Shown in pieces: positions 1 through 8,427 of a stretch of DNA of 60,962 bases. Origin of the DNA: Sphingomonadaceae bacterium (GTDB lineage: Bacteria > Pseudomonadota > Alphaproteobacteria > Sphingomonadales > Sphingomonadaceae). The DNA lies in contig CANJBY010000010.1 of NCBI GenBank assembly GCA_947472735.1, positions 1-60,962 on the forward strand, given 5' to 3'. The notes beneath the pieces are model-generated. The model did no database searches. It was not told the origin of the DNA and saw only the letters and a list, made by a program, of their open reading frames with translations. The position numbers and the translations under genes were made by a program. Positions within the stretch are counted from its first letter, which is position 1. The number at the start of each line of letters is the position of its first letter.

Positions 1-1
1 C

Positions 2-196
2 TTCACCGTGCGCAAGATGAGCTTCGGTGAAGGCGTGGAGCGCGTATTCCCGCTCTATTCGCCGAACATCGACAGCATTACCGTCGTCCGCAAGGGCGTG
101 GTGCGTCGTGCGAAGCTCTACTACCTTCGCGGCCGTACCGGCAAACGCGCCCGTATTGCCGAGCGGCGCGATCCCCGCGCCGGCCAGGAGGGCTGA
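2..196 (+). CDS. rplS: 50S ribosomal protein L19 (C-terminal part)
   Basis: This is the 3' end of the gene for large-subunit protein L19, which sits at the 30S-50S interface. The window opens inside the gene, so no start is seen. The visible 64 codons carry the typical L19 end, with the motifs [13 protein letters not shown] and [19 protein letters not shown], followed by a short basic and acidic tail. An excellent intrinsic terminator follows about 35 bp after the stop, so the gene ends its own transcription unit. Identification rests on family recall and is secure. Confidence 0.95.
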   Translation, partial: FTVRKMSFGEGVERVFPLYSPNIDSITVVRKGVVRRAKLYYLRGRTGKRARIAERRDPRAGQEG

Positions 197-231
197 GAAG
201 CCCAACGCCGCGAAACGGAAAGAATACCGTG

Positions 232-263
232 AAGGCGTCCTGGCTCACCAGCCAGGGCGCCTT
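232..263 (+). terminator. Intrinsic terminator after rplS
   Basis: The inverted repeat AAGGCGTCCTGGCT / AGCCAGGGCGCCTTT has a 4-nt loop and one mismatch. It ends in a short T run followed by CGCTT. It lies between the rplS stop and the start of the peptidase gene, and so separates the ribosomal operon from what follows. Confidence 0.7.
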
Positions 264-290
264 TCGCTTGTCGGGGACACAGATATTGCC

Positions 291-2546
291 ATGCGACCCT
301 TGCAACTTGCTCTATCCCTTGCCGGACTGGCCATGCCGGCGATTGCCGTTGCTGCAGAGGCCGGCGTGAGCCCGCCCGTCGTAGCCGATGCGGCCCAGCC
401 GGTGCTGACTTTTGACCGGGTCTACGCCAGCCCCAGCCTGAACGGAAAGGTGCCCGCCGCCGTCAAGCTTTCGCCTGACGGACGCTACCTGACCATGCTG
501 CGCAACCGCGCAGACGACCGCGAACGCTACGATCTGTGGGGCTATGACCGCACCGCCGGCACTTGGCGGATGCTGGTCGACTCGCTCAAGGTCGGCTCCG
601 GCGCGGCCTTGTCCGAAGCCGAGCGGATGCAGCGCGAGCGGCAGCGCATCGGCGATCGCAAGGGAATCGTCACTTATGACTGGGCGGCAGACGGCAAGTC
701 GATCCTCGTGCCGCTCGATGGAGCGCTGTATCTCGCCGGGCTCGATGGCACCGTCCGCAAGCTGGAGGGGGCGGGGACCAACCCGCTGAACCCAGAGCTG
801 AGCGAGCAGGGCGGCTATGTCTCGTTCGTGCGCGACCAGCGGCTGTGGATCGGACCGGTGTCGGGTGAAGCCCGGGCGGTAACACCGACTGAGTCCAGCG
901 ACACGGTCCACTGGGGCGAGGCCGAGTTCGTCGCGCAGGAAGAAATGAGCCGGATGGACGGCTACTGGTGGGCGCCAAACGACAGCCGCATCGCAGTCGA
1001 GCGTTTTGATGAGGCCGGCGTCGGCGTGGTCACCCGCGCGGCGATCGGTGCGGAAGGCACGAAGACCTACCAGCAGCGCTATCCGGCCGCCGGCACGGCC
1101 AACGCCGAAGTCTCGCTGTGGGTGATGAAGCCCGACGGATCGGAGCGGGTCCAGGTCGATCTCGGCGCGAACAAGGACATCTACCTCGCCCGGGTCGACT
1201 GGGCGAAGGACGCCCGCACGCTCTACGTCCAGCGGCTGAACCGCGAACAGACCCGGCTCGACATGCTGGCCGTCGATCCCGCTACCGGCGCCTCACGTGT
1301 GCTCTTCACAGAGAACGCCGCGCCAAAGAGCTGGATCAACCTGACCAGCAGCTATCGCTTTCTCAAGGATGGCAGCCTGATCTGGCGGTCGGAGCGCGAC
1401 GGGTTCGGGCACCTCTACCACTTCAAGGCCGGCAAGTGGCAGCAGCTCACCAAAGGCCCCTGGGTCGTCACCGGCATGGTCGGGGTCGACGAGCAGGCGG
1501 GCCGGGTGTTCTTCACCGGCACGAAGGACGATGTGCTGGCCCCGCAGGTCTATGCGCTGAGCCTTGCCGCCCCGGCGAAGCTTGAAAGGCTGACGGAAGC
1601 TAGCTGGGTCAACGGTGCCTCGATGGACAAGACCGGGCAGACGCTGGTTATAGCCCGGTCCTCGGCCGCACAGCCGCCGCAGGTCTATGTGGCCGACCGT
1701 GCGGGGAAGCGGCTTGCCTGGGTGGAAGAGAACGCGCTCGATGCCGCGCATCCTTACGAGCCGTTCCTAGCCGGGCACCGTATGCCGCAATTCGGCACGA
1801 TCAAGGCGGCGGACGGCAGCGACCTGCACTGGCGGATGATTGCGCCGGAACTGGTGCCGGGCAAGCACTATCCGGTGTTCTTCCATCATTACGGCGGCCC
1901 GCATTCGCAGCAGGTCAGTCGCGGCTGGACCGGGGCGCTGGCGCAGGCGATCGTCGACAAGGGCTACATCTGGTTCGAGATCGACAACCGCGGTTCCGAT
2001 AACCGGGGCGTGGCGTTCGAAAGCCAGATCTACCGCGCGATGGGCTCGGTCGAGGTTGAGGACCAGCTTGCCGGGCTGAGCTTCCTCAAAACACTGCCCT
2101 ATGTCGATCCGGCCAAGGTCGCGACTTATGGCTGGTCTTACGGCGGCTACATGACGCTCAAGATGCTGCAGGCCAATCCGGGCGCCTACGCCGCCGGCAT
2201 TGCCGGTGCCCCGGTGACGAAATGGGAGCTCTACGACACCCATTATACCGAGCGTTACCTGGGCGATCCGCGCACCGCGCCGGAAGTCTCTGCCCGCTCC
2301 GATGCGCTGGCCGACGCCGCGAAGATCATCGATCCGCTGCTGCTGATTCACGGCATGGCCGACGATAACGTGGTGTTTGAAAATTCCACGCTGATGGCGG
2401 CGCGGTTGCAGGCGGCCAAAGTGCCGTTCGAGATGATGTTCTATCCCGGCTACACGCACGCCGTCACCGGCCCCGCGATCGGGCCACATCTGTGGAACAC
2501 CATTTTCGCCTTCCTCGAGAAACACGGGGTCGTGCCGCCGAAGTAG
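291..2546 (+). CDS. DPP-IV family exported serine peptidase (S9)
   Basis: A 751-residue prolyl oligopeptidase-superfamily enzyme that probably removes Xaa-Pro dipeptides in the periplasm. The ATG at 291 is chosen because it begins a clean signal peptide (hydrophobic residues 4-20, then AVAAEA); the open frame upstream runs back through the terminator and rplS and is not coding. An N-terminal beta-propeller region carries EFVAQEEMSRMDGYWW, the DPP-IV double-Glu motif that binds the substrate amino terminus. The C-terminal hydrolase domain shows nucleophile Ser616 in GWSYGGY, Asp691 in HGMADDN and His723 in YPGYTHAV. Length matches bacterial DPP-IV enzymes. Substrate preference is inferred from the family. 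Confidence 0.9.
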   Translation: MRPLQLALSLAGLAMPAIAVAAEAGVSPPVVADAAQPVLTFDRVYASPSLNGKVPAAVKLSPDGRYLTMLRNRADDRERYDLWGYDRTAGTWRMLVDSLKVGSGAALSEAERMQRERQRIGDRKGIVTYDWAADGKSILVPLDGALYLAGLDGTVRKLEGAGTNPLNPELSEQGGYVSFVRDQRLWIGPVSGEARAVTPTESSDTVHWGEAEFVAQEEMSRMDGYWWAPNDSRIAVERFDEAGVGVVTRAAIGAEGTKTYQQRYPAAGTANAEVSLWVMKPDGSERVQVDLGANKDIYLARVDWAKDARTLYVQRLNREQTRLDMLAVDPATGASRVLFTENAAPKSWINLTSSYRFLKDGSLIWRSERDGFGHLYHFKAGKWQQLTKGPWVVTGMVGVDEQAGRVFFTGTKDDVLAPQVYALSLAAPAKLERLTEASWVNGASMDKTGQTLVIARSSAAQPPQVYVADRAGKRLAWVEENALDAAHPYEPFLAGHRMPQFGTIKAADGSDLHWRMIAPELVPGKHYPVFFHHYGGPHSQQVSRGWTGALAQAIVDKGYIWFEIDNRGSDNRGVAFESQIYRAMGSVEVEDQLAGLSFLKTLPYVDPAKVATYGWSYGGYMTLKMLQANPGAYAAGIAGAPVTKWELYDTHYTERYLGDPRTAPEVSARSDALADAAKIIDPLLLIHGMADDNVVFENSTLMAARLQAAKVPFEMMFYPGYTHAVTGPAIGPHLWNTIFAFLEKHGVVPPK

Positions 2547-2561
2547 GGGAAGCCGTGTTTG

Positions 2562-2702
2562 CTCTCTCCCGTTGAGCTGCGCTCGCCTGCGGCTCAGGGG
2601 AGAGATACGAAGACTTGGCGGCGCAGCTGCCTGGTCGCAGTAGAGTGGGGTTTGTTCACGGACATCCCCCTCTCCCAACCCTCTCCCCTAAAGGGGCGAG
2701 GG
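2562..2702. repeat. Palindromic intergenic repeats before asd
   Basis: Two hairpin-forming stretches lie between the peptidase and asd. The first (2562-2605) pairs CTCTCCC..GAGC with GCTC..GGGGAGAG. The second (2681-2702) is CTCTCCCCTAAAGGGGCGAG, a sequence style that occurs as a dispersed repeat in many alphaproteobacteria. Either could end transcription of the peptidase gene, but no T run follows. Confidence 0.5.
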
Positions 2703-2787
2703 CGAAGTTCACCGGTCGAAAGGCCAAATATCTTGCGGTCCGCCGACCTGACGCTAGGGAACGGCTCGCATACATGGAGTTGCTGAA

Positions 2788-3813
2788 ATGGGTTATCGGG
2801 TAGTCGTCGTCGGGGCCACGGGGAATGTCGGCCGCGAAATGCTCAACATCCTCGCCGAGCGCGAGTTTCCCTGCGACGAGATCGCCGCGGTGGCGAGCCC
2901 GCGCTCGCATGGGATCGAGCTTGAGTTCGGCGAGACTGGCAAGATGCTCAAGGTCCAGAACATCGAGAACTTCGATTTCACCGGCTGGGACATCGCGCTG
3001 TTCGCCGCCGGCTCCGGCCCGACCAAGATCTATGCCCCCAAGGCCGCCAGCCAGGGCTGCGTGGTGATCGACAACTCGTCGCTTTACCGCATGGACCCCG
3101 ACGTGCCGCTGATCGTGCCCGAGGTGAACCCGAACGCGATTGACGGCTACAAGGCGAAGAACATCATCGCCAACCCCAACTGCTCGACCGCGCAGATGGT
3201 CGTGGCGCTCAAGCCGCTGCACGATGTCGCCAGGATCAAGCGGGTGGTGGTGGCCACGTACCAGTCGGTCTCCGGCGCCGGCAAGGAAGGCATGGACGAA
3301 CTGTTCACCCAGAGCCGCGCGATCTTCGTGGGCGATCAGGTCGAGGTGAACAAGTTCACCAAGCAGATCGCCTTCAACGTGATCCCGCACATCGACGTGT
3401 TCCTCGACGATGGTTCCACCAAGGAAGAGTGGAAGATGGTCGCCGAGACCAAGAAGATCCTCGATCCCGCGATCAAGATCAGCGCCACCTGCGTGCGCGT
3501 GCCGGTGTTCGTCGGCCACTCCGAGGCGATCAATATCGAGTTCGAGCGCGAGCTCAGCGCGAAGCAGGCCCAGGACATCCTGCGCGAGGCGCCCGGCGTG
3601 ATGCTGATCGACAAGCACGAGGACGGCGGATACGTCACCCCGATCGAATGCGTCGGCGATTACGCCACCTTCATCTCCCGCGTCCGCGAAGACCCGACGC
3701 TCGACAGCGGACTGTCACTGTGGTGCGTCTCAGACAACCTCCGCAAGGGCGCCGCGCTAAATGCGGTGCAGATTGCCGAGCTGCTCGGGCGGCGGCATTT
3801 GAAGAAGGGGTGA
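2788..3813 (+). CDS. asd: Aspartate-semialdehyde dehydrogenase
   Basis: A 341-residue cytoplasmic enzyme that reduces beta-aspartyl phosphate to aspartate semialdehyde with NADPH, the branch point towards lysine, meso-diaminopimelate, threonine and methionine. The Rossmann motif VGATGNVGREM is at residues 8-18 and the catalytic Cys132 lies in NPNCSTAQ. The length fits the Gram-negative family. The product feeds the DAP used by MurE further along. The start at 2788 is the only good one next to the N-terminal beta strand. No operon partner is evident. Confidence 0.96.
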   Translation: MGYRVVVVGATGNVGREMLNILAEREFPCDEIAAVASPRSHGIELEFGETGKMLKVQNIENFDFTGWDIALFAAGSGPTKIYAPKAASQGCVVIDNSSLYRMDPDVPLIVPEVNPNAIDGYKAKNIIANPNCSTAQMVVALKPLHDVARIKRVVVATYQSVSGAGKEGMDELFTQSRAIFVGDQVEVNKFTKQIAFNVIPHIDVFLDDGSTKEEWKMVAETKKILDPAIKISATCVRVPVFVGHSEAINIEFERELSAKQAQDILREAPGVMLIDKHEDGGYVTPIECVGDYATFISRVREDPTLDSGLSLWCVSDNLRKGAALNAVQIAELLGRRHLKKG

Positions 3814-3927
3814 TGGGGCAAGTGAGGCGGGCGGGGTGATGGCTTCGGGCGTTTTGCTTTTATCTATCTGTGTCGGAAATGGGGTGGCTAGCGGACGTGG
3901 TCGATTTCAGGCTCTAGGCATATAGCG

Positions 3928-4617
3928 ATGGAGGAAGACGGGACGAAGATGGCGAACGATGCCGTTGAGCAATCGGCAAATCCCGATTCAGCTGACTGGC
4001 GTTCCGCACGTCGCTACGTCGTGTGGATGATCATGCTGCCGCTGTGTCTGGTGGTAGCCCGCGATACCATCGGAGGCGATACCGTACTACTGCGCGAAGC
4101 CCCGGTCAGCGTGACGTATGTTTCATATGCTGCCGGCTTGCTAATCGGGTTCGTCCTTGCACGCATGTTTTGGACAATGCGACGAGCTCCGGGACGGTCA
4201 ATCTCTCAAGTCATTGTATCGTCGATCTTCATCGTTCCACTCGCGATTGTTACGACAACTTATCTCGGAAGATGGGCGTTTGAGGTAGCGGCCTTTTCCG
4301 GTGCGCATAGGGTTAGTCAGCAAATCGAACTCAAAATAGTAGGCGTTCGGGGTGGGAAATCAGGTACATTCGTCAATCTCCGATCAGCCGCTGCCGACCG
4401 AGAAATAGACGCCAAGATCACTTCGGAATTATATTCTGAATTGGCTGCCATCCGCCCCCCGTTATGGTCGTTGGAATACGCTGAAGAGCCATTTTGCATG
4501 GCCTTGATCGGTGAATATGGTCGTTGGGGCGCGGCGCGGGCTTATGTCCCTGTGCGTTGGAAAACCGGTTTGAGTGCATTTCACGTTTGTTCGCACTCTG
4601 ACGCGCTAGGCGAGTGA
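3928..4617 (+). CDS. Uncharacterised three-helix membrane protein
   Basis: I do not recognise this 229-residue protein. Hydrophobic segments at about residues 31-46, 62-78 and 92-110 look like three membrane helices, followed by a soluble C-terminal half of about 110 residues with two cysteines near the end. The start could be 3928 or the ATG at 3949 (MANDAVEQ). The gene is clearly less GC-rich than its neighbours, with A/T-ending codons common, which suggests recent acquisition. It stands alone between asd and the GFA gene. No function is proposed. Confidence 0.6.
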   Translation: MEEDGTKMANDAVEQSANPDSADWRSARRYVVWMIMLPLCLVVARDTIGGDTVLLREAPVSVTYVSYAAGLLIGFVLARMFWTMRRAPGRSISQVIVSSIFIVPLAIVTTTYLGRWAFEVAAFSGAHRVSQQIELKIVGVRGGKSGTFVNLRSAAADREIDAKITSELYSELAAIRPPLWSLEYAEEPFCMALIGEYGRWGAARAYVPVRWKTGLSAFHVCSHSDALGE

Positions 4618-4712
4618 CTAGTGAATGAGGAGCTTTGTGGACGCAAGCTGACATTCCTATCCTTCCCACTCCTCCCATGGCAATCACCCCGCATCGTGCT
4701 AATCCTCTGCCC

Positions 4713-5159
4713 ATGACCCAGACCCTGACTGGCGGCTGCCAGTGCGGCCGCGTGCGCTACACCGCCAAAGCCGATCCGGCCGAGGCCTATCTGTGCCACT
4801 GCCGGATGTGCCAGAAAGCCACCGGCGGGGTCGCGGCGGCGTTTGCGGGGGTGAAGGTGGCCGATCTGGTCTGGCAGGGCGAGCCTGACTGGTACGACAG
4901 CTCACCGATCGCCCGGCGGCCGTTCTGTTCGCACTGCGGCACCCCGCTCGGCTTCCGCTTCACCGAAGGCAGCGAAAAGATGGACCTGACCATCGGCTCG
5001 TTCGACGATCCTTCCCTCTTCCGCCCCAAGCACCACTTCGGGGTCGAGGCGCTGCATGAGGCGTGGATCGATACCTCGGCCTTGCCGCGCTACAAGGCGT
5101 CGGATTACGATGTGCTGGTCGAAAAATGGAAGGCGGCCGGAAAGCCGATGCCGGAATGA
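4713..5159 (+). CDS. GFA/CENP-V family zinc protein
   Basis: A 148-residue member of the glutathione-dependent formaldehyde-activating (GFA) fold family. Many members are annotated as aldehyde-thiol adduct enzymes, but the true activity is usually unknown. Zinc-site cysteines are visible: C9 and C11 in GCQCG, C28, C30 and C33 in CHCRMC, and a later FCSHCGTP. I start at ATG 4713, which gives the usual MTxTLTGGCQCG beginning; an in-frame ATG at 4677 would add 12 poorly conserved residues. The stop overlaps the start of the hydrolase gene (ATGA), so the two are probably translated together. Confidence 0.85.
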   Translation: MTQTLTGGCQCGRVRYTAKADPAEAYLCHCRMCQKATGGVAAAFAGVKVADLVWQGEPDWYDSSPIARRPFCSHCGTPLGFRFTEGSEKMDLTIGSFDDPSLFRPKHHFGVEALHEAWIDTSALPRYKASDYDVLVEKWKAAGKPMPE

Positions 5160-5914
5160 GCGAAGTCCGAACCGAGTTCCACCCCGGCCACGGCGGAGCC
5201 AGCCTTGCCGTGCACCGCATGGGCGCGGGGCGGCCGGTGATCATGCTCCACGGGCTGTTCTCCAGCGCCGAGGTCAACTGGATCAAGTACGGTACCGCCG
5301 CGATCCTCGCCGATGCCGGGTTCCAGGCGATCATGCCCGATCTGCGCGCCCACGGACAGAGCGCCAAGCCACACGATCCGGCAGACTGGCCGCACGACGT
5401 GCTGGCGCTCGATCTCGCCGCGCTGGTGCATGAACTGGGGCTCGGCGAATACGATCTGGTTGGTTTTTCACTCGGCTCGCGCACTTCGGTCCGCGGCGTG
5501 CTGAACGGTCTCACCCCGCGCCGGCTGGTGCCGGGCGGGATGGGGCTGGAGGGCCTTTCCGGCTGGAGCCAGCGCAGCGCGCATTTCCTTGCGATCATCG
5601 ACCGGTTCGGGACGATCCCGCCGGGCGACCCGGCCTATTACGCGCAGGCGTTCATGAAGACGATGAAGGTCGATCTCGTTGCCGCGAGGCTGCTGCTCGG
5701 CTCGATCGGGGATACTCCGGCAGCTGCGCTGTCAGCGGTCGCGATGCCGACGCTCGTGCTCTGCGGGGACGAAGATCGGGACAACGGCTCGCCCGAAGCG
5801 CTCGTCGCGGCGCTGCCCAACGCGCGCCACGGCGTCATCCCCGGTACCCATATGAGCTGCGTCACCCGGCCCGAACTGGGCGCGGCGATCCGCGATTTCC
5901 TGCTCGAAGCCTAA
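5156..5914 (+). CDS. Alpha/beta-hydrolase
   Basis: A 252-residue alpha/beta-hydrolase fold enzyme of unknown substrate. The oxyanion-hole motif HGLFSS is at residues 32-37, the nucleophile elbow GFSLGS has Ser105, the acid is probably Asp in CGDEDRD, and the His lies near the C terminus in GTHMSC. ATG 5156 overlaps the stop of the GFA gene by 4 bp, which fixes the start and suggests an operon. The family includes esterases, haloperoxidase-like and C-C hydrolases, and the sequence alone does not tell which. It converges on ccmB with a 4-bp overlap of the 3' ends. Confidence 0.85.
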   Translation: MSEVRTEFHPGHGGASLAVHRMGAGRPVIMLHGLFSSAEVNWIKYGTAAILADAGFQAIMPDLRAHGQSAKPHDPADWPHDVLALDLAALVHELGLGEYDLVGFSLGSRTSVRGVLNGLTPRRLVPGGMGLEGLSGWSQRSAHFLAIIDRFGTIPPGDPAYYAQAFMKTMKVDLVAARLLLGSIGDTPAAALSAVAMPTLVLCGDEDRDNGSPEALVAALPNARHGVIPGTHMSCVTRPELGAAIRDFLLEA

Positions 5915-6570
5915 CTCCGCGCGTTCCTGATCGCGGCGCCCGCGGCAAAGGGCGTGATCGCCAGCAGCACCAGACTGACCGCTGCCGTGAACGCGAGCCC
6001 GCTCTCCCCGCCGGTGGCCAGGCTGCCCGCGCCGAACACCAGCAGCGGCACGGCCAAGGGGATCACCAGCAGCCCGCCCAGCGCCGCACCGCCGCGCAGG
6101 CCGGCCGTCAACGCCGCGACCATGACGCCGAGCGCGGCCAACCCCGGCGTGCCCAGCAGCAAGCCGATCTCAACCACCCGCAGGCGCTCGCCATCCAGCC
6201 CGAGCAGCCCGGCGGCAGGCAGCGCGGCGAGCATCAGCGGCGGGCCGAAGCTCAGCCAATGCGCCAGCACCCGCACCGCCATGATCGCCTCTTCGGAAAT
6301 CCCCCGCAGCGCCCATTGATCGAACATGCCCAGCTCAAGGTCGGGTTCCACCAGCCGGTCCAGCGGGAGGATCGCGGCGAGCAGCGCCGCCACCCAGATC
6401 ACCCCGCCGCCGGTCCGGGCCAGCAAGGGGGCGTCAGGCCCGACCGCGAAGGGAAACAGCATCGCCACCGCGAGGAAGAACAGCAGCGGCAACACCGCCC
6501 CGCCGCGCCGTCCGCCGAGCAGCAGCAAGGCCAGATCACGGCGGAGCAGCAGGAGCAGCCGGCCGCTCAT
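5911..6570 (-). CDS. ccmB: Heme exporter membrane subunit CcmB
   Basis: The 219-residue integral membrane subunit of the CcmAB transporter, which works with CcmCDE in cytochrome c maturation (System I). Six hydrophobic segments are seen, and the N terminus ([17 protein letters not shown]) has the usual CcmB form. The ATG at 6570 overlaps the ccmA stop by 4 bp, so it is translated after ccmA. Other ccm genes are not in the window, so this is a split locus with just ccmA and ccmB. Confidence 0.92.
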   Translation of the reverse strand: MSGRLLLLLRRDLALLLLGGRRGGAVLPLLFFLAVAMLFPFAVGPDAPLLARTGGGVIWVAALLAAILPLDRLVEPDLELGMFDQWALRGISEEAIMAVRVLAHWLSFGPPLMLAALPAAGLLGLDGERLRVVEIGLLLGTPGLAALGVMVAALTAGLRGGAALGGLLVIPLAVPLLVFGAGSLATGGESGLAFTAAVSLVLLAITPFAAGAAIRNARS

Positions 6571-7145
6571 GGTGCCAGCACCGCCAGATCGAGCGCGACC
6601 AGCGCGGGGAGCGCAATCGGCTGGTGCGAGGCGACCACCGCGATCCCGCCGCCTGCGCAATGCGCCGCGACCAGCTCCTCGACCAGCGCCACCGCCGAGA
6701 CATCGAGGCCGTTAAGCGGCTCGTCGAGCAGCCACAGCGGCACCTCCTGCGCGATCAGCCGGGCGAGAGCGGCGCGCTTGCGCTGGCCGGTGGAAAGATA
6801 GCGCACCGGCACGTCGAGCAGGTTGGTCAGGCCGAGCAGGTCCACCGCATCGGCCCCCGCCCGGTCGAATGCGCGCCAGAAATCCAGCGCCTTGCCCAGC
6901 GGCAGATGCGGATCAAGCGCTGGCCGTTCATCCACCAGCCCGATCGCGCCCTCGCTGGTCACGCTCCCGGCATAGGCCGGGGCGAGGCCCGCGAGGATGC
7001 GGATCAGGCTCGACTTGCCGATCCCGTTTGCCCCGGTGACATGCAACGCCGCGCCCGCTCCGAGCGCGAGCGAGAGCCCGCGAAACAGCACGCGGTCGCC
7101 CCTGCGGCAGGCGAGATCGAACGCGGCGAGACGGCACTCTTGCAT
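6567..7145 (-). CDS. ccmA: Cytochrome c biogenesis ATP-binding protein CcmA
   Basis: A 192-residue ABC ATPase, short as expected for CcmA, which powers release of heme-loaded CcmE through CcmBC. Walker A is GANGIGKSS, the signature is [14 protein letters not shown], and Walker B is [12 protein letters not shown]. The start at 7145 ([16 protein letters not shown]) matches the family; an in-frame start 10 codons upstream is possible. It is the first gene of the ccmAB pair and diverges from phhB, with a palindromic repeat in the shared upstream region. Confidence 0.93.
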   Translation of the reverse strand: MQECRLAAFDLACRRGDRVLFRGLSLALGAGAALHVTGANGIGKSSLIRILAGLAPAYAGSVTSEGAIGLVDERPALDPHLPLGKALDFWRAFDRAGADAVDLLGLTNLLDVPVRYLSTGQRKRAALARLIAQEVPLWLLDEPLNGLDVSAVALVEELVAAHCAGGGIAVVASHQPIALPALVALDLAVLAP

Positions 7146-7201
7146 GGCCCGCGGCGATAGGGGAAAGCTGCGCACCTGCCAAGGAGAGGAAACTCTTCTG
7201 T

Positions 7202-7289
7202 CCGCTCACCCTGAGCCTGTCGAAGGGCTGTTCTGTTTCTTCGTGCCGCAAGAGCAAGGACGATGCTTCGACAAGCTCAGCATGAGCGG
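7202..7289. repeat. Palindromic element, copy 1 (5' of phhB)
   Basis: Two 24-bp arms, 7202-7225 (CCGCTCACC..CTGTCGAAG) and 7266-7289 (CTTCGACAAG..GAGCGG), are imperfect reverse complements about 40 bp apart. Arm order is opposite to that in copies 2 and 3. The phhB reading frame is open through the whole element; the second arm reads FDKLSMSG and gives an in-frame ATG at 7282. Confidence 0.85.
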
Positions 7290-7308
7290 GGTTTGTGGAG
7301 ACAAAACA

Positions 7309-7599
7309 ATGCCGATCCCCCGCCTGACCGACACCGAACTGGCTGCCGCCCTGGCCGAACTTCCACAATGGACCCTGCGCACCGACGGCCTCGCCCTCCA
7401 GCGCACCTTCCGCTTCTCCGACTTCAGCGCGGCCTTCGGCTTCATGGCCCGGGCCGCGCTCTATGCCGAGAAGGCGGACCACCACCCGGAGTGGTTCAAC
7501 GTCTACAACCGCGTGGAGGTGACGCTGACGACACATGACGCGGGCGGGTTGTCCAAGCGGGATGTGGCGATGGCGTTGGCGTTGGATGGGATGGGGTGA
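7309..7599 (+). CDS. phhB: Pterin-4a-carbinolamine dehydratase
   Basis: A 96-residue DCoH/PhhB-type enzyme that dehydrates 4a-hydroxytetrahydrobiopterin, recycling the cofactor of phenylalanine hydroxylase; some homologues act only in other pterin pathways. The catalytic-site motif HHPEW and the following N-x-Y-N-x-V stretch are clear, and the length is normal. ATG 7309 (MPIPRLTD) is preferred, but the in-frame ATG at 7282 inside the palindromic element would add MSGVCGDKT. No phenylalanine hydroxylase gene is nearby. Confidence 0.92.
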   Translation: MPIPRLTDTELAAALAELPQWTLRTDGLALQRTFRFSDFSAAFGFMARAALYAEKADHHPEWFNVYNRVEVTLTTHDAGGLSKRDVAMALALDGMG

Positions 7600-7657
7600 G
7601 GGGGAGGTGTATGGCAAGGCGATCAATATGTCCGTATCTCCACTTGCCACGGCAATG

Positions 7658-7678
7658 AACCTATAATATTCATAGGTT
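7658..7678. promoter_or_regulatory. Operator dyad over a -10 box, toxin-antitoxin promoter
   Basis: A perfect 7-bp dyad, AACCTAT - 7 nt - ATAGGTT, overlaps a TATAAT hexamer (7662-7667) and ends at the first possible start codon of the toxin (7679). This placement is what is expected for autorepression by the antitoxin or the toxin-antitoxin complex. No good -35 box at 17 bp was found. Confidence 0.55.
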
Positions 7679-7980
7679 ATGGCACAGCCAGTACCCTTGC
7701 GGATGAACGACGCAACGGCGCTCAAAGTCCTTCGTGAAATTGCGCAGGACAGTGCCCGGGTGATCTTCACGCATCACGCCCGGCAGCGAATGCGGCAACG
7801 CAAGGTTTCCCCGGTGCAGGTCTGTCCTGCCTGCAAAGCGGGATCGTGAGCGAACCGGTGGCGCTGGACTTGCACGGGAATTGGAAACTGACTGTGACGC
7901 ACCGCGTTGCGGGTAAAGATATGGGCGTGGCGGTGGCGATTGATGTTCCCAATCGGGCAATCGTCATCACCGTTTTCTAG
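7679..7980 (+). pseudogene. DUF4258-type toxin gene, frameshifted
   Basis: Two reading frames together encode one DUF4258-like protein. From 7679 (or ATG 7703) the frame reads a domain with VIFTHHARQRMRQRKVS and stops at 7848. The rest (LQSGIVSEPVALDLHGNW, then AVAIDVPNRAIVITVF) continues in the -1 frame to the TAG at 7978. Adding one base near 7822-7823 joins them into VQVLSCLQSGIV without any other change, so a single-base deletion is the simplest reading; a sequencing error or programmed -1 shift cannot be excluded. DUF4258 proteins occur beside helix-turn-helix antitoxins, as here. The intact product would have been a small toxin-like RNase-fold protein; this function is inferred from the family. 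Confidence 0.75.
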
Positions 7981-7989
7981 GAGGCGAGC

Positions 7990-8427
7990 ATGTATCATTA
8001 TCGGGAGTGCGGCCTTCGCAACGTCTGGCTGACGAACGGCTTTGATGAGCACGACACCCCGTATGGTCTGGGCATCGCCATCCATGACGTGGAGGGTCTG
8101 CATCGCGCCATTGCACAGGGGATCGTCAACAAGGGCGGAAAGCTCACCGGCACTGAATTGCGCTTCCTGCGGCAGGAGATGGGCCTGAGCCAGGCTAAGC
8201 TCGCCACCATGCTTGGCAATGAAGCGCAGACGGTCGCTCTATGGGAGAAACGGGGCGGACAGCCCCGGATAGCCGATCGTTTCATTCGTGCGATTTACCG
8301 GGAATTGAACGAGGGCAATGCGCATATCCGCGAAATGATCGAGCGACTGGTGGATTCAGACCTTGAGGAAAGCGACGCTCGCATTACTCTTGAGCAAGAT
8401 AGCAGCGGCTGGAAGGTGGCGGCGTAG
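7990..8427 (+). CDS. Helix-turn-helix antitoxin-like regulator
   Basis: A 145-residue DNA-binding protein of the type paired with DUF4258 toxins. The N-terminal part (residues 1-45, including NVWLTNGF and TPYGLGIAIHDVEGLH) is characteristic of this antitoxin group, and residues 53-90 form an XRE-like helix-turn-helix (LRFLRQEMGLSQAKLATML). A strong ribosome-binding site (GGAGG) lies just before ATG 7990, and the toxin stop is only 9 bp upstream. It probably represses the operon through the dyad at 7658. With the toxin frameshifted, the antitoxin would be an orphan. Confidence 0.8.
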   Translation: MYHYRECGLRNVWLTNGFDEHDTPYGLGIAIHDVEGLHRAIAQGIVNKGGKLTGTELRFLRQEMGLSQAKLATMLGNEAQTVALWEKRGGQPRIADRFIRAIYRELNEGNAHIREMIERLVDSDLEESDARITLEQDSSGWKVAA

